The notes beneath the pieces were generated by a model, which was given only the letters and a program-made list of their open reading frames with translations, did not search any database and had not been told where the DNA came from. A stretch of DNA of 64,000 bases from Vandiemenella viatica (taxonomy: Eukaryota; Arthropoda; Insecta; Orthoptera; Morabidae), in contig JARYHS010011408.1 in assembly GCA_031002005.1 (NCBI GenBank), positions 219,583,473-219,647,472 on the forward strand, in the 5' to 3' direction. Positions 22,703-34,410 of the stretch are shown in pieces (within the stretch, counting starts at the first letter, position 1; each line of letters starts with the position of its first letter). Made by a program: the position numbers and the translations under genes.

Positions 22703-23971
22703 TAGTATTAATTCTATTTAGTTAATCAATTGCGAAGAAATAATTGCCAGAACACTGAAAGAAAAGTAAATTTTTCGTTTCAAGCAACATACTAAATATT
22801 AGTTACTTTTGTTTATTCATATTCATTCAATGTAGATGTTTTCGGTATATTCTTCACGAAAAAGGTAAGAAATATGGGATCAAGTTCATATCGCGATGCT
22901 GTGTGTAAGGTTCTTTATTTTATAAAATATGAGAATGTACTTTATCTACTTAAATATAATACTTTTCCTTATGTTTCCGGCATCAGACTAGTTCAAATAG
23001 GATCTTTATTTATCCCTGTATGTCCGTCACTGGTTTTCTTTCGACACAGCCGCTGAAATAACACTACTATTAAAAATGTACTTTAAGAATAAACTCCATT
23101 CTCTTTGTTATAACTTCAATATGAAAAAAAAAATCTTCCACTTATCTTATATCTTCTATTTTTCAAATGACAATCAATTACCAATTACAACTTTCATGTT
23201 TCATTAACTTTATATTAATCTTCTGCCCTCGGGCTTAAATTCTCTATTACAAATCCCGCCAGGATTTTTTACAGCTTCTCCATTAAGCTTTTCTTATTCA
23301 CACCTTCCCTCATTTCATTTCTTTTGTTTTTTGCTGTTCTACTTCACCAAGAATCTCGTATACCTCTCTTGACATTCTGTGATCTTAAAAACTCAATATT
23401 AATATCTACAACTATAACTACAAAATAAAAAAATCTTACTAATATCAAAAAAATCACAAATGGTGAGGTTGTGTATCTCACAAGATAATTCTTTTAGATC
23501 AAAAATATTATCTTTCGTCGTTACAGCAGACGGAAGGAATTAATTAATTCTTTTTAAAAAAATAATTTAACTTTCCTTCATGAGTGCCATGTTACTGAAT
23601 TCATTACTTCGTTTGAAAGAAAGTAGTCTCAGATTGATAGCGATTTATGGGACCTAGACCACAATTAAAACTAATATTTTGCAGCATAACGTAAGTTATT
23701 CAGATTATTTTTAATTTCCTTCGCTTTCACTGACCCCGTAATACTGAGGTGATTATTTCATTTTGTGGTGAGATTCAAATATGCATCCTGGACCAAAATG
23801 GAATCTGATTCTAGATGATGAATTACATTGAGCGATATTTTTCAACAGTTCTATTTGGCCAAGCGTCTACAACGAAATTACTTGCCTGAACACTCCATTC
23901 AACCCGTCATTTTTGTCCGACTTAGAAGTTAGTCCAGTAGTAATAAGTCCATGTAATCTTTAAGACCATGT
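22703..23971. other. AT-rich interval
   Basis: No gene is seen. A block at about 23690-23800 (ttatttttaatttc...cactgac...tcctggaccaaaatg) recurs diverged at about 31140-31260, so an unclassified dispersed repeat is likely. Confidence 0.4.
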
Positions 23972-24352
23972 TGTAACAGCCCCCATACCTGCACTTTAAA
24001 TAGAATTGTATTTTATAAAGTATTTGTAGTGAGCTAAAGTTTGTTTGAATATGATCTGGTATGTTTCTTTCACAATTAACTGTAAATCAGTGTATATAGA
24101 CTTTGTTTTGTGAAAAAAAATTATTTAAAGGCCATATAATATGTTTAAGAACAGAATTGTACATGATAATTGCTTAAATGTTTGTAATTCCAAGTATTAA
24201 TGCAAGTTACGATGTCTACCGGACAATTTTCTATAGTTTAAAATGATTTCTGTAAATAATTTTGTGTTTAAATATATTTAATTTCCATTTCTCACCATTT
24301 TGTAATGATGTTAAGTGATTATGTATTAATTCTGATTGTTTAATTGTTAATG

Positions 24353-24416
24353 TTCGAGAAATATCTCGAGAAAGCTTTTGAAGTGTTCGGGAAATTTCGA
24401 TAGAGCCTATATAAAG
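24353..24416 (+). promoter_or_regulatory. LTR core promoter with heat-shock-element-like array
   Basis: Immediately upstream of the TATA box lies TTCggGAAatTTC (24386-24398), three perfectly alternating nGAAn/nTTCn modules. Another TTCgaGAA lies at 24353-24360, and GAA blocks at 24370-24372 and 24380-24382. This is the known binding pattern of heat-shock factor. That HSF drives this LTR is inference. Confidence 0.6.
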
Positions 24417-24542
24417 AAATCAGCAGAAGGACGTTAGTTAGTTTATACAGATTCACTTTGTAACTGCCAAGGACTGCGTTAGTAGTATCTCTGAATTGTA
24501 TCTATGCATGTAAGCAGTATCGTTGATATCGTGTTTGGTGAA

Positions 24543-24548
24543 AATAAA
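24543..24548 (+). promoter_or_regulatory. LTR polyadenylation signal
   Basis: aataaa at the R/U5 side of the solo LTR, downstream of the TATA box. Confidence 0.65.
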
Positions 24549-24884
24549 CAGAAGTCTAAACTGAAATACCTTGTGGACTACTTAATTACTGTATTAATCA
24601 ACCACGAAGAACCTGACAATGTGCTAGAGCTTCTCCCAGCTACTTATTCCGCATGTGTCTTAAAAACTTCCTGAAATCCAACCAGTAAATGGGAAAATGT
24701 GATGCAACAGCGCCGAATATTTAATTTACGCCGAGTGACGAAGGCGCATGGACATAACAAAAAAATTCTCAAGAAGAGAATAAGCCCAGATTCTTTTATT
24801 TGTCGCAATTTCATCTATTTCTTGTTCCAAGAGGCCACAGGAGACAAACGTAAGTTTAATTACCGGTTGGTCGGAAAGATTGCC

Positions 24885-25115
24885 ACATTACGAAAAGACC
24901 AACCTGCAATATCCATAGCTTTTCACAAATATTTATCGTTAAGTTATCTAATACTTTGAGAGGAGATGTCATCTTTCCAACAGCCAGATATTCTGCCCTT
25001 GTGGTGTTGATTTTTAGTCCCCATTTATCATAGTCCTCTAATAACTTCCTTAGCATGTACGCATTTTCGTACACAGTGACAAATATGCCTCTGTTTATGT
25101 TAGAGCTGTCCGCTG
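24885..25115 (-). pseudogene. LINE reverse transcriptase fragment
   Basis: The minus strand reads IFVTVYENAYMLRKLLEDYD, then KWGLKINTTRAEYLAVG and a TIN block. This is the region just after the catalytic ADD box ('L.KLLE.Y.KWGLKIN..KTEYL'). The ADD itself is lost. The fragment is short and isolated. Confidence 0.7.
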
Positions 25116-25290
25116 GTGAAATACGAGCGACTGGTGGTGCATGCATAGAATACAGTTCTCTTTCCACTGTGGCACGCACTCTTAATACGAACGTCGAGTG
25201 CGTGTCGGCATGCAACCCTGAGCAGACAAGGGCACGAGGCTATCCACAGCCAGTTGTACTCTAAATATAGAGATGGTCCGAGAATATTAG

Positions 25291-25666
25291 CAGGGGCGTA
25301 GCTACTATGGGGCTAGGCGGTGCGGTGCACCGGGGCCCCTACGCTCAGGGGGCCCCCAAGCATACCCCAGGGTGCCCCCATGCGCACCTCTGGGGACCCC
25401 CAAGCGCAGTTCAGAGGGCCCACGGGGCTTCACGGCAAACTGGCGACCTTTTTTTTCTTTCTTTTAGCTCTATGTCGTCTAACAGGGCCCCTGAGACACA
25501 AGGCCCTCATTGCTCAGGGGGCCCCCAACCACTGCTAAGGGGGCCCCAGCCTCAGATCAGGGAGTCCCTACCAGCAACACAAATAAAAAAAAAGGTCGCC
25601 CGTGTGGCGTGAGGGCCCAAAATAACTTTTTGCGCCGGGGCCCTTTTTGACCTAGCTACGCCACTG
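25291..25666. mobile_element. hAT MITE, 376 bp, G/C-rich
   Basis: A perfect 8-bp duplication aatattag flanks it (25283-25290, 25667-25674). Ends are caggggcgtagcta and, inverted, cagtggcgtagcta: the hAT 'CAG.GGCGTAGC' type. The interior is unusually rich in ggggcccc-like blocks, repeated at least six times in both halves. Open frames through it are composition artefacts. Confidence 0.9.
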
Positions 25667-25904
25667 AATATTAGAACATTAATCTGAGCTTATTTCCATA
25701 TATGATTATTGGAAGTGGGATAAGAAATCCGGGCGTCAACCATCTGCAATTCTACCATCAGCAATTTCGATAATATCAAATTTCAAAAAAGCTAGTGATC
25801 ATCGCTTCATTTACCACTGTACATAAATACTATGTACACTAACAGTTGGGTTGCATTGACACCAGAGATAAAATCAGGGAAAAGATGTGACGTACCTTCT
25901 TGAT

Positions 25905-25985
25905 GTTTACATACATTCCCCTTTCCTTAGTACCGTTGGGGATTAGAATGCAAAGAGGGAAGATTTATTTTGGTGCTATTATAAA
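25905..25985 (+). mobile_element. LINE family 3, 3'-end scrap
   Basis: Contains ccttagtaccgttggggatt and agaatgcaaag, matching ccctcgtaccatttgggat and ggaatgcacag at 15430-15470. Confidence 0.5.
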
Positions 25986-26016
25986 AAATTCTTATGCTGT
26001 ATCTCTAAATATCTTA

Positions 26017-26267
26017 ACAGAGTGTGGTGGGTGAACGGATAACGTTCTGGCCTCGCATTCGGGAGGACGCAGGTTCGAATCCCCGTTAGGGCATCCAGAT
26101 TTGGATTTTCCATGGTTTACCCAAATCACTCTAGGCGAATGCCGGGATGCTTCCTTCAAAAAGGCCATAGCCAAATTCATTCCCGTTCCTTGTTCCTAGT
26201 CCTATCCCGCCTCTAAAGACCTTAGGCGTCGACTAGGCGTAAAGCGCCAAGTAAAAAAAAAAAAAAA
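26017..26267 (+). repeat. SINE family A, near full length with poly(A)
   Basis: Head agtgtggtgggtgaacgg, B-box aggttcgaatcccc, core ttttccatggtttacccaaa and ggcgaatgccgggatgc, 3' block gcgtcgactaggcgtaaagc, and a poly(A) run at 26253-26267. It is a useful reference copy for the family in this window. Confidence 0.92.
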
Positions 26268-26559
26268 CCAATCTTCGTTTTGGTTCATGTAGCTTAGATC
26301 GCAATACCCGAGGAACTACTTTCATTCACTTGAAATAAACGACAGGAACATGGTGTCCAAGGAAGGAACGCAAAACTAAATATTGAATCGTTGGTGTTTT
26401 ATACTCTTTCATGGAATGCCCGCTGTTATTCTGGTCCAGGATCCATTACAACACCACCAGAATCTCTGATAATTCTACTATTATGAAATCGTACGCAATA
26501 CAATACAATCTCATGAACTGCATAGATGAAGGTTGTTCTTGAATTGAATAGTACTGAAG

Positions 26560-26705
26560 ACCGAACATACTGGGTGAGTGGTAACGCTTTGGCCTCGCAT
26601 TTGGGAGGACGGGGGTTCGAATCCTCATCCTGGTATCTAGATTTGGCTTTTCCATGGTTTCCCCAAATCTCTCCAGGCGAATGTTGGGATGCCTCAGTAC
26701 CACGT
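26560..26705 (+). repeat. SINE family A, 3'-truncated
   Basis: Head ccgaacatactgggtgagtg, B-box gggttcgaatcctc, and core ttttccatggtttccccaaa with caggcgaatgttggg. It stops after the core, about 290 bp downstream of the preceding copy and in the same orientation. Confidence 0.85.
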
Positions 26706-26719
26706 GATTACCACTCCAT

Positions 26720-27302
26720 GAAGGAGTGCTTGCTTATGGGATAAATTTTTACGCGAATCAAAAATCTCTTTCTATATGTTATTTCTGTTAGTAAAACACA
26801 AAATTTTCATTGCTTTCTTTGAAAAATTCGAAATTTAAGAATAGTTGTTGATATACTGGTAATTGAGGCAATAATTAATACGTTTCATATGTTTATCCTT
26901 CAATTTAAATGTTTCAAATATCAAAACGGTGTTCTGATAATTTAATAGTCACTTTCTTTTGGTACACAAAGTGGCGTTGTCGCTGTGATCTGACTGCCCG
27001 GGTTAACATTGCGGCCAAGGATGAGGATGTAAATTGTTGAAGTCCCGCTGGGCGTTTAATGTCAGCTGCGTCTTCAAGAGGTGCGGGCTCTAATTGATTC
27101 TCGCGTGTCGCTCATTGTTCTCGGCCTCAGGGCCCGTATCCATCCATCAAAGCATAGCCTCTGCTGAGTGCCACTACCAAAGAGGTTAAGACTGGAAGAA
27201 ATATCAAACGACAAAAAGAATAATTAACTCCTCCGATCAAAACCACACAGTAAAGGTTGAGATAAAACATTATGGAATATTCCAGATAATCAGTTGAAAT
27301 AT
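26720..27302. other. Unassigned interval
   Basis: AT-rich to about 26970, then a GC-balanced stretch at 26980-27190 with no recognised motif. Confidence 0.35.
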
Positions 27303-27310
27303 ATTGTATC

Positions 27311-27575
27311 CAGGCCCACCACTAGCTGTTAGAGCGCTTGAGTGCAATACCGATTATGCCGCCCCCTGTCTAACTACAGCCTGTGGTGGATCTAGGAAAT
27401 TTCCAAAAAAGCTCGCCCGCTACATAATACACTGCTTATTTCATCGCGGTGACAATCGGACAATGGAGTGACAACTATCGCGGGGCGGCAACTGTCGATC
27501 ACTCGTTTTGCCGCCCCCGACGACGTGCCGCCCGCGTGCGATGCACGCCTTGCACGCCCGCTTACGGCGCCCCTG
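27311..27575. mobile_element. hAT-type MITE, 265 bp
   Basis: A perfect 8-bp duplication attgtatc flanks it (27303-27310, 27576-27583). Ends are CAGGCCC... and, inverted, CAGGGGC..., with the rest of the TIR poorly preserved. The interior is GC-rich, including ccgcccccgacgacgtgc. No open frame. Confidence 0.82.
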
Positions 27576-27583
27576 ATTGTATC

Positions 27584-30500
27584 CAGTTAATACAGAAAGT
27601 GGTTCAATGAATATTTTGAAACTGTACTTTTTTTTGTTAAATGTAAGTTTCTTTAAATCTTGAACTCCAAAGTTAGAATATCTGTTAAAAACACCATGTG
27701 CTACTTTAAATCACCCCTAATCAACTCAACTGAATTGATTAAAAAATGACAGTTGTTTTCTAATTATAAAGCTGCTGAGCCCGTCATAAATTACGGATTG
27801 AGCTCAGAGTTGTGACAATTTCTTCGATTTTACTAGTAAGTGACTTAGGACGTAACAGAAACAACTGCATCGAATATAAATGTTTTCTAAGCCAGTCAAA
27901 AATAACGAACTGAACGCAGTGTTCTCGGAGTTCATTCCCTCGCAGTTATTTAACTGAATTCTATTGTTATTAAATAACGCTCATAACCTTAAAAAAAGTT
28001 GTAATTTGGTACATATTTCTTAATTTACTGTTACAGCGATATCTCTGTACAGAGAATGTAAGAAAACATCTACTGACTACAAATAAACGAAAAGCAATTA
28101 ACTTAAACACAATACAAACTATTTTTTAGTGTTCTGGCAATTAATCTCTTTGTGGTTGGTTGACTAATAAATTATAAAATAACGACCATAACTTCAAATT
28201 TGCTGTAACATCTCTGGCCTCAATTAATCCCGTCGATTCTTGGTTGATATACACTCGGTCTTATTCAAACGTGCCGTTTTACAAGCAGCCAAATGCTGCT
28301 ATTATTATTTACATTAATGATGCTACAGGACCTACTCATTCATATTAGAAAACAATCTCCAAAAAGCAGAAAGAAATGTTATTGAGGCGTTACTTTTGAT
28401 GCAGTCATCTACCCTCATATTTTTGGATAAAACATGTTATGGTCTTACCTAGAAGTCCATTAGAGCATACTACATACGAGAGAAAATATAACGCGAAAAA
28501 GTTGTTGAAGTTTATGGTAATAACTTAGTTACGCCTTCTGATTACTTCATAATTTCTTCAGTCATCTTATAAAGCCAACAACATGATTTAATGTAGCCTA
28601 ATTTATCACAGATCTTATAAAATATTCAGATTAGTATTATATTGGATACATATATATTTGGGCAGCCTTTCTATTTTAGGGATGTTACTCGTTTACACAA
28701 CTTACATTTTTTTTTTTTTTTTTTTTTTTACTATTCGTAGATATTTTTACAGTTTTTCAAACCTCTTGATGCAAAAAGCATTTGAGTTCTATCACGTTTC
28801 TAATCTGTACTTTCTATTTTTCGGATAAAAAAAATATGAAAATTTGTAAATAATCTTTATCTACGAATTAAAGTTGAGGAGTATTATGAATATTATGGTC
28901 CCATTCATTTCCCAAATATTTGCATTCAGGAAATTTGATCGCCAGACATAAGAAGCAAACGGGCATAAACTTTGTAGACGTAACTGTTTAGTCCAGCTAT
29001 TAAATAATGTGTTTCTACATATTGCAGTTAACATCGTATGGCGAATTACAACCAGAGTAATAACTACTGCAGGCAACATCATTCATAGTTGAAAGTAATA
29101 CCTGAGTGGAATTTCTCTTAAATAAAAGGATATGTAAAGGAAATCATTCATGCAAAATGTGAATTGAAACGGTTTAAATTCGTAGTTCCCACTTTGGACA
29201 TCATCAGAGTGAATATTTTTAGAAGTGTCATAATAATTAGAAACAAATTAAAAAAAGAAGGTAAAGGATTCCAAAATCTTATCTTCCATCAGATTGCGTA
29301 TATAACAGTGTTGTCGGGTATTATGGTCACCAACACGAAAAGAAAAAATATAATTGAAGTTAAAATTTAATTATTTGAGTTAAATTAAATTCCTGAGGAA
29401 TGACTCTAGATGATACGCTTGTTTGATCACAAGGCTTCATTAAAATGCTTCGCTCCATTAAACTACCCGATCTATATCTTTAAAGTTATGGATAAGGGAA
29501 TGATACTTCGAAGCAAAGAGGTCTACGTAATACAATTTTGTTAGCATCTTGATCCTTAAAGACATGGTTATCGGTGTTAAGCAACCACGCAGTTAAATTT
29601 TATGTCCGCACCACTGTTAACGAAAAAAAAAAAAAAAATCTTCTTAGGCCTCTTGAAGTATATACCAATGCACTTAATTGTACTAGGACATAAAATTACA
29701 GGAAACGATTATTTGTGGATTTTTTGTTGTATTTTGTAGTGGCCTCAGAACTCTACAATCAATGTTTGTTTTGCTGATACAGAGTAAGAGATTATTAGAC
29801 TCGCATACTCGTACACCACAGAGCATGTATTGGCACGCCTTTTTCGTATTGTTTTCAAAACATCGTTTCCTGCAATCCATGTATTTCGTTCCATTATGGA
29901 CTGGTAAGAAAAAAAGTGGCATACAGACTAAATAAAAACAGTTTTTAGTGTTTCACCACCAAAACAGCTAAACACGGTTTGCTGATGATTTTCTCGTAAG
30001 TTCCCGCTTCTGCCGTCCCTCCATATGTTTGCATCCCTAAGTCTGCCATTGTTTCATCCATCGTTTGTGAGGAAATTTCACTCGTAGATGTGTTTTACTG
30101 GCCGAAAAACAGGTCTGTAGAAAAATTCTTTAAAAAATAAGTTATCTTTCTATGTAAGGAAGAGAAAAATGAAAAGAAAAAGAATTTTCTGCTTCCCCAT
30201 CAGGCCTGGTGCCGATAAACAGGTATTAAACATTCATTTTTAGTTTTGTTTTGTTAAGATGCTTGAATGCGCGGTGGTTCTAGGATTACCAGGTTTGATT
30301 CGAGGCTACGATAGAGGCGTACTGCTCAGCCAGTAAGAAACATTGTCACCCGATCTGTGAGACCACACGAATTTATTATTATTATTACTAACCTCAAAGT
30401 CCGTCAAAAAAATAACGGTTTGAATGAAGTGTTCTTCCGAGTCATTTATTCCCATTTGCTTAGTGGTTATAAAATAACGCCCAATGCAATTTCTCATTCC

Positions 30501-30610
30501 TTACGATGTTGCAAAAAGTTATAGCTTCTTCTAGAACTGGTATAAAATAACACTCAATACGATTTTGAGTTCTGTTGTCACCAATGAATTCTGAAGATAA
30601 GCTGGATATA
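27584..30610. other. Long AT-rich interval
   Basis: No gene or clear transposon. A block at about 27895-27985 (aaaataacgaactgaacg... ataacgctcataac) resembles about 30405-30485 (aaaataacggtttgaatg... ataacgcccaatgc), so both may belong to one old dispersed repeat. Poly(T) runs lie at about 28707-28729. Small frames at 28861-29082 and 29683-29922 have no motif. Confidence 0.4.
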
Positions 30611-30619
30611 TTATGTCAC

Positions 30620-30880
30620 TAATGATGAAATATTCAGAAGAGTTTCTGAGGAACGAAGATTCTGGAAGGACTCGCAGAAAAGTAGATACAAACTGCTAGG
30701 CCAAATTTTGCGTCACAGTGGTTTGCTTAAAATGATTATTGAAGGAAAGATAAAAGTAGAAAACCAGCAGCTATTTAGAATCAGAAAGGAAGGCAGAGAA
30801 GGAACATACATAAAGAATTTGCACAAACCAATCTTCGGATTGATGACTAAAAGAAGAATAACATTCTTCTTGTCTTACCA
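30620..30880 (+). mobile_element. LINE C-terminal remnant
   Basis: Reads VSEERRFWKDSQKSRYKLLG, then QILRHSGLLKMIIEGKI, and near the end HKPIFGLMT. This follows the 'R...LLGH.LRH..LL..I.EGK..GK...GR' C-terminal zone of EN-RT LINEs, here related to family 4 or 1. Confidence 0.7.
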
Positions 30881-30889
30881 GTAACAAAA

Positions 30890-31270
30890 AGTGTCAGTTG
30901 TCATCCCGGTCCAGGTTGAATCTCAACCTACCACAAACTCCATTAATATCGTCGCTAGAAAATTAGAGCTTCTATCACACGCGAATTAACACATTCACCG
31001 AAGTGCATGTTAGTGACATCATGCATGCGATAAAATCTTGACCCGAAATCATCGCCCGTTCTTACATATTTCTTTTTCGTTCGTTCTTTCTGCGACGTTT
31101 AAGACCTAGATCACAATTATAATTAATATTATGCGGTCTATCGTCAGTTGTTAAGATTTATTTTTAATTTCTTTTACATTCACTGACACCATATTCCAGC
31201 CGCGTGTAACTATGCAGGCCTTCTGCTGTAACGTCAAATACAAGTTGTCGTTCTGACCCAGGTTAAAATT
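30890..31270. other. Dispersed-repeat-like interval
   Basis: Holds a ccggtccaggttgaatctca block at about 30913 and a gacccaggttaaaattca block at about 31255. Both relate to the motif in the 78-bp array at 9455-10218. No coding signal. Confidence 0.4.
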
Positions 31271-31274
31271 CAGT

Positions 31275-31528
31275 ACCGAGCGTGGTGGTGTAACGGATAG
31301 CGTTCTGGTCTCGCATTCGGGAGGACGGCGGTTCGAATCCCCGTCCGGGCATCCAGATTTGGGTTTTCCATGGTTTCCCAAATCACTCCAGGCAAATGCC
31401 GGGATGCTTCCTTAAAAAGGCCATGGCCGAATTCCTTCCCATACCTTGCCTCCATCCTTGCCCCCCATCCTTTCCCGTCTCTAAAGACCTCGCCGTTGAG
31501 AGACGTAAAGCAGTTAAAAAAAAAAAAA
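31275..31528 (+). repeat. SINE family A, near full length with poly(A)
   Basis: Head cgagcgtggtggtgtaacgg, B-box cggttcgaatccccg, core ttttccatggtttcccaaat and caggcaaatgccggg, and an A-rich tail at about 31516-31528. Confidence 0.92.
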
Positions 31529-31529
31529 T

Positions 31530-32495
31530 CAGTCTAATCAAAACTTCCACTAACATTGATGCCCGAAAATTAAAACATTTACCTTTCGTATCTATAGGTT
31601 AAGAATTTATAGAAATAATTCATTAAACGAATATAAATAAATAAAAAGCAATTAATAATATTAATATGTTAATTTAAATGCAATACATACTTTTCTTTCA
31701 GAGTTCTGGCAATTAATTTATTCGCGCAATTAACTCTATTTAGTTCAGCTCTATTATGAAGTAAAATCTCTCACTTCATGACAGACACAGTGACTAATAT
31801 TAGAGTTTTATTAGTATAGATTATTTAGTTTTGTTTTTAGCTTCCAAACTAGTTAAAAATTTGTCGCACTCCGCTCTCATTTTCTGACCATATGAATGAA
31901 AATGAGAAAATTTCAAGACTGTGACACAGCGACTTTCGGCGTTAATCGTTTCTAATACGTAAGACTTGTTGACAATTTTTTTTTTTTAGATTTTAACATT
32001 ATTCAATAACCAGGAAACGTCATTTTGCTGTCTATAAAATAAGTCTTGAGTCCAAGAATAAACATTTACTTACTTAACTAAGCTGTGTCAAGAAAATAAA
32101 TATTAAACATTTATCAAGTTTACTTACTGAAGAGAATCAAAACTTATATGTATCCCAATTTCCCAGCAGACAATATTTTGAGCACATTACTTTAATCTGT
32201 CGATACAGTAACAAAAAATTTCAATAGCCGATTATTTCTGGTTGACAATATATTCATTCAGAGCTGAAACTTTTGGTTGGAATTGATAGTAATAGGTGTA
32301 TAGTTTGCGAGATTTGAAGGTCGTGTTACTCTGGCGAACATGCTCATGTAATTTATTCGTCCTAAATTTATGTCGTCACGAATTAGTTGTACAATATGGC
32401 TCTCCCATATGTATATACATTTTCTTTCGGGCTTTACGTGTCGTCGACGTCGATTTCATTAGAGGCGAGAGGGTATTGGAAACAAAGAACAGATA
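31530..32495. other. AT-rich interval
   Basis: No gene is seen. The phrase ttctggcaattaa near 31704 recurs at 28132 and, inverted as ttgccagaac, near 22744, again suggesting an old dispersed repeat. Confidence 0.35.
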
Positions 32496-32499
32496 GGAG

Positions 32500-32560
32500 T
32501 TCGGCTATGGCCTCATCATGGCACTCGCCTGCAATGTTTTCGGAGAACCATAATATCTTC
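32500..32560 (-). repeat. SINE family A core fragment
   Basis: Reverse complement of the core: ttctccgaaaacattgc and ggcgagtgcc. Head and tail are missing. Confidence 0.5.
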
Positions 32561-32743
32561 ATAAGACTATAGTAATTTTGATGAGAACTTAATTAATCGG
32601 AATGATAAAACTATCCTCATATTTCGAGATTCTAACGAAGACTTCGTCAAAGGAAACAGAAGCTCATTACTAAATCTTATGGTGAATATACACATCATTA
32701 CTCCAACCTTGCATTACAACTCATGCAGGTACTCCTTTACGAG

Positions 32744-32824
32744 GGGAATTCCTTCCCGTTCTTTGCCCACATCCACTCTTGCCTCTAATGACGCCATAGT
32801 CGACGAGGCGTATGCAAAATAAAA
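32744..32824 (+). repeat. SINE family A 3' fragment
   Basis: Contains ggaattccttcccgttcttt, then cctctaatgacgcc and gtcgacgaggcgtatgc, the 3' third of family A. Together with 32500-32560 it may be one rearranged copy. Confidence 0.65.
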
Positions 32825-33149
32825 CAGGATACGAATCCACAAAAAGCGATTTTTTTTTTTTTTTTTTTTTTTTTTCCTGGGAGACCATAAATTAATAAAA
32901 TACCATTTGTGCGGTTAGAACCCCAAACGGTTTGCCAGATACACTCGTGCCACACATTGAGGCAATCGTCCACGAGAACGAATCCACAAAATACTTTTTT
33001 TGTTTTGTTTTGCTTACTGCACGACAATATAGACACTTAATAGAAATTATAGGCTTAGAAGCTGAGGCGGGGAGAATTGCTGCTGTCGTTAAAAGATGTG
33101 TAACGGGACCTAACCCACACTTAAGGGAACATATTAGTATGTTATTAGT

Positions 33150-33630
33150 TTATTACCCGATAATAATTCATTGAACTACATCTTATAGGTTTGCCGCCAG
33201 AGGCTGTATTTCCAGCAGAATCGGTGGAGCCCTGTACAGTAAAATTGTCGGTAACGGGGTTGATGCCCACCATTTTCTTTGTTTATAAGATATTTACTTG
33301 AAAATAACTCATAGAATTAAATGTTACGGGATTGCACAGAGGATGTGGTAATGTTCCGAACAGTAAATTTCTCAGTATCGAGATTGAAATCACACTTAGA
33401 TGTCTTTTTTTTTTTTTTTTTTTTTTTTTACATTAAAATAATTAATTGAATTAGAACTTACAGGATTGCAACCAGAGGCGGTCTATGTGGCAGAAGTGGT
33501 AGTTTTCTGGACTATAAAATTGTATTGTTTGCACAATTAGCGGGTCATTTTTGTTTGTTTTTAGATTATTACCTGAAAATAATTAATTGAATTAGATCTC
33601 ATTGGATTGTTATTTTTGTGGCAGAGGGAA
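33150..33630 (+). repeat. Tandem repeat, about four units of 133-139 bp
   Basis: Anchor aataattaattgaattaga and variants at about 33162, 33304, 33437 and 33575, each followed by an acagg/atagg block and gccagaggcggt. Unit 2 ends in a long poly(T). No coding content and no transposon ends were found around it. Confidence 0.75.
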
Positions 33631-33904
33631 GTCCATTAACGAAGATCAATTTTTAGTATTGAAAACGTTCCTTGTACACCAAATCATATGTGTCCCTAAG
33701 GAAATCAACTTCTTCACATGTTCAAAGGATACATTTCAGCTCATAAACGCTAATGATACACTGAATTAATCAGATATCTAGTTAATCAAATGTATGAAGA
33801 AAGCATATTAGTACCGAAACGCTTATAATATACAGTATCATACATGTCGTTTTTAGTAGATCAGTTAGTTCAAAGATAAATAATTAATTTATTTCGTTGA
33901 TTAC

Positions 33905-34410
33905 ATATAAAAAAAAGTATTTCAAACTCTGCCCATGTATTCCCCGGATAGTAGCATCTACATGGAGGTGGTAAAGAGCTTCTTCGCTCTGTGCCAGCGT
34001 CACCTATTCGTCACGTATCAAAGTAATCGTTGTTTACAAGTTACTTCCAATAGATAGCGCTTTATTATATGAGGTGTCTATACATTACCTCTTCACAGTT
34101 GATAGTTTTCTAATAGAACAATCACTGCTGAAATATACTTTAATGAATTTATTTGGTGGACCAGATAATCAAAATAGTATTTAGAACTGTGGCTATGTGG
34201 TCCCCGGATAGCAGAATTTACGTGGAAGTGGTGAAAACTTTACTCGCTTTTGCCAGCTCCATCTATTCATCAGGCTTCAAAGTAATCATTGTTTACAAGT
34301 TGCCAGGAATAGATGGCGCGTTATTACCTGTGGTACCTGTACATTACCTCTTCAAAGTTGATAGTTTCCTGATAGATCAGTCTCGGGAAAGAATCCACCA
34401 AAACCGAAAC
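33905..34410 (+). repeat. Direct duplication, about 259-bp period
   Basis: Unit 1 (about 33905-34140) and unit 2 (about 34155-34410) share ccccggatag, then a caaagtaatc.ttgtttacaa block, tagatggcgc/tagatagcgc, and tacattacctcttca.agttg. Identity looks moderate, so the duplication is old. A 121-codon frame crosses unit 2, but unit 1 does not keep it, so I do not call it a gene. Confidence 0.7.

Larger units (their letters stand above)
23972..24618 (+). mobile_element. Solo LTR, 647 bp
   Basis: Starts TGTAACAGCC, ends CTGACA, and is flanked by a 4-bp duplication atgt (23968-23971, 24619-24622). Inside are a TATA box (tatataaag, 24408-24416) and a polyadenylation signal (aataaa, 24543-24548) about 130 bp downstream, giving a U3-R-U5 order. 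TG...CA ends with a 4-bp duplication fit Gypsy-like LTR elements. No internal region or second LTR is present, so it is a recombination product. Confidence 0.82.

Noticed and set aside
25307..25612. 101-codon proline/glycine-rich frame
   Set aside because: Lies wholly inside a hAT MITE; the residues reflect ggggcccc-type blocks.
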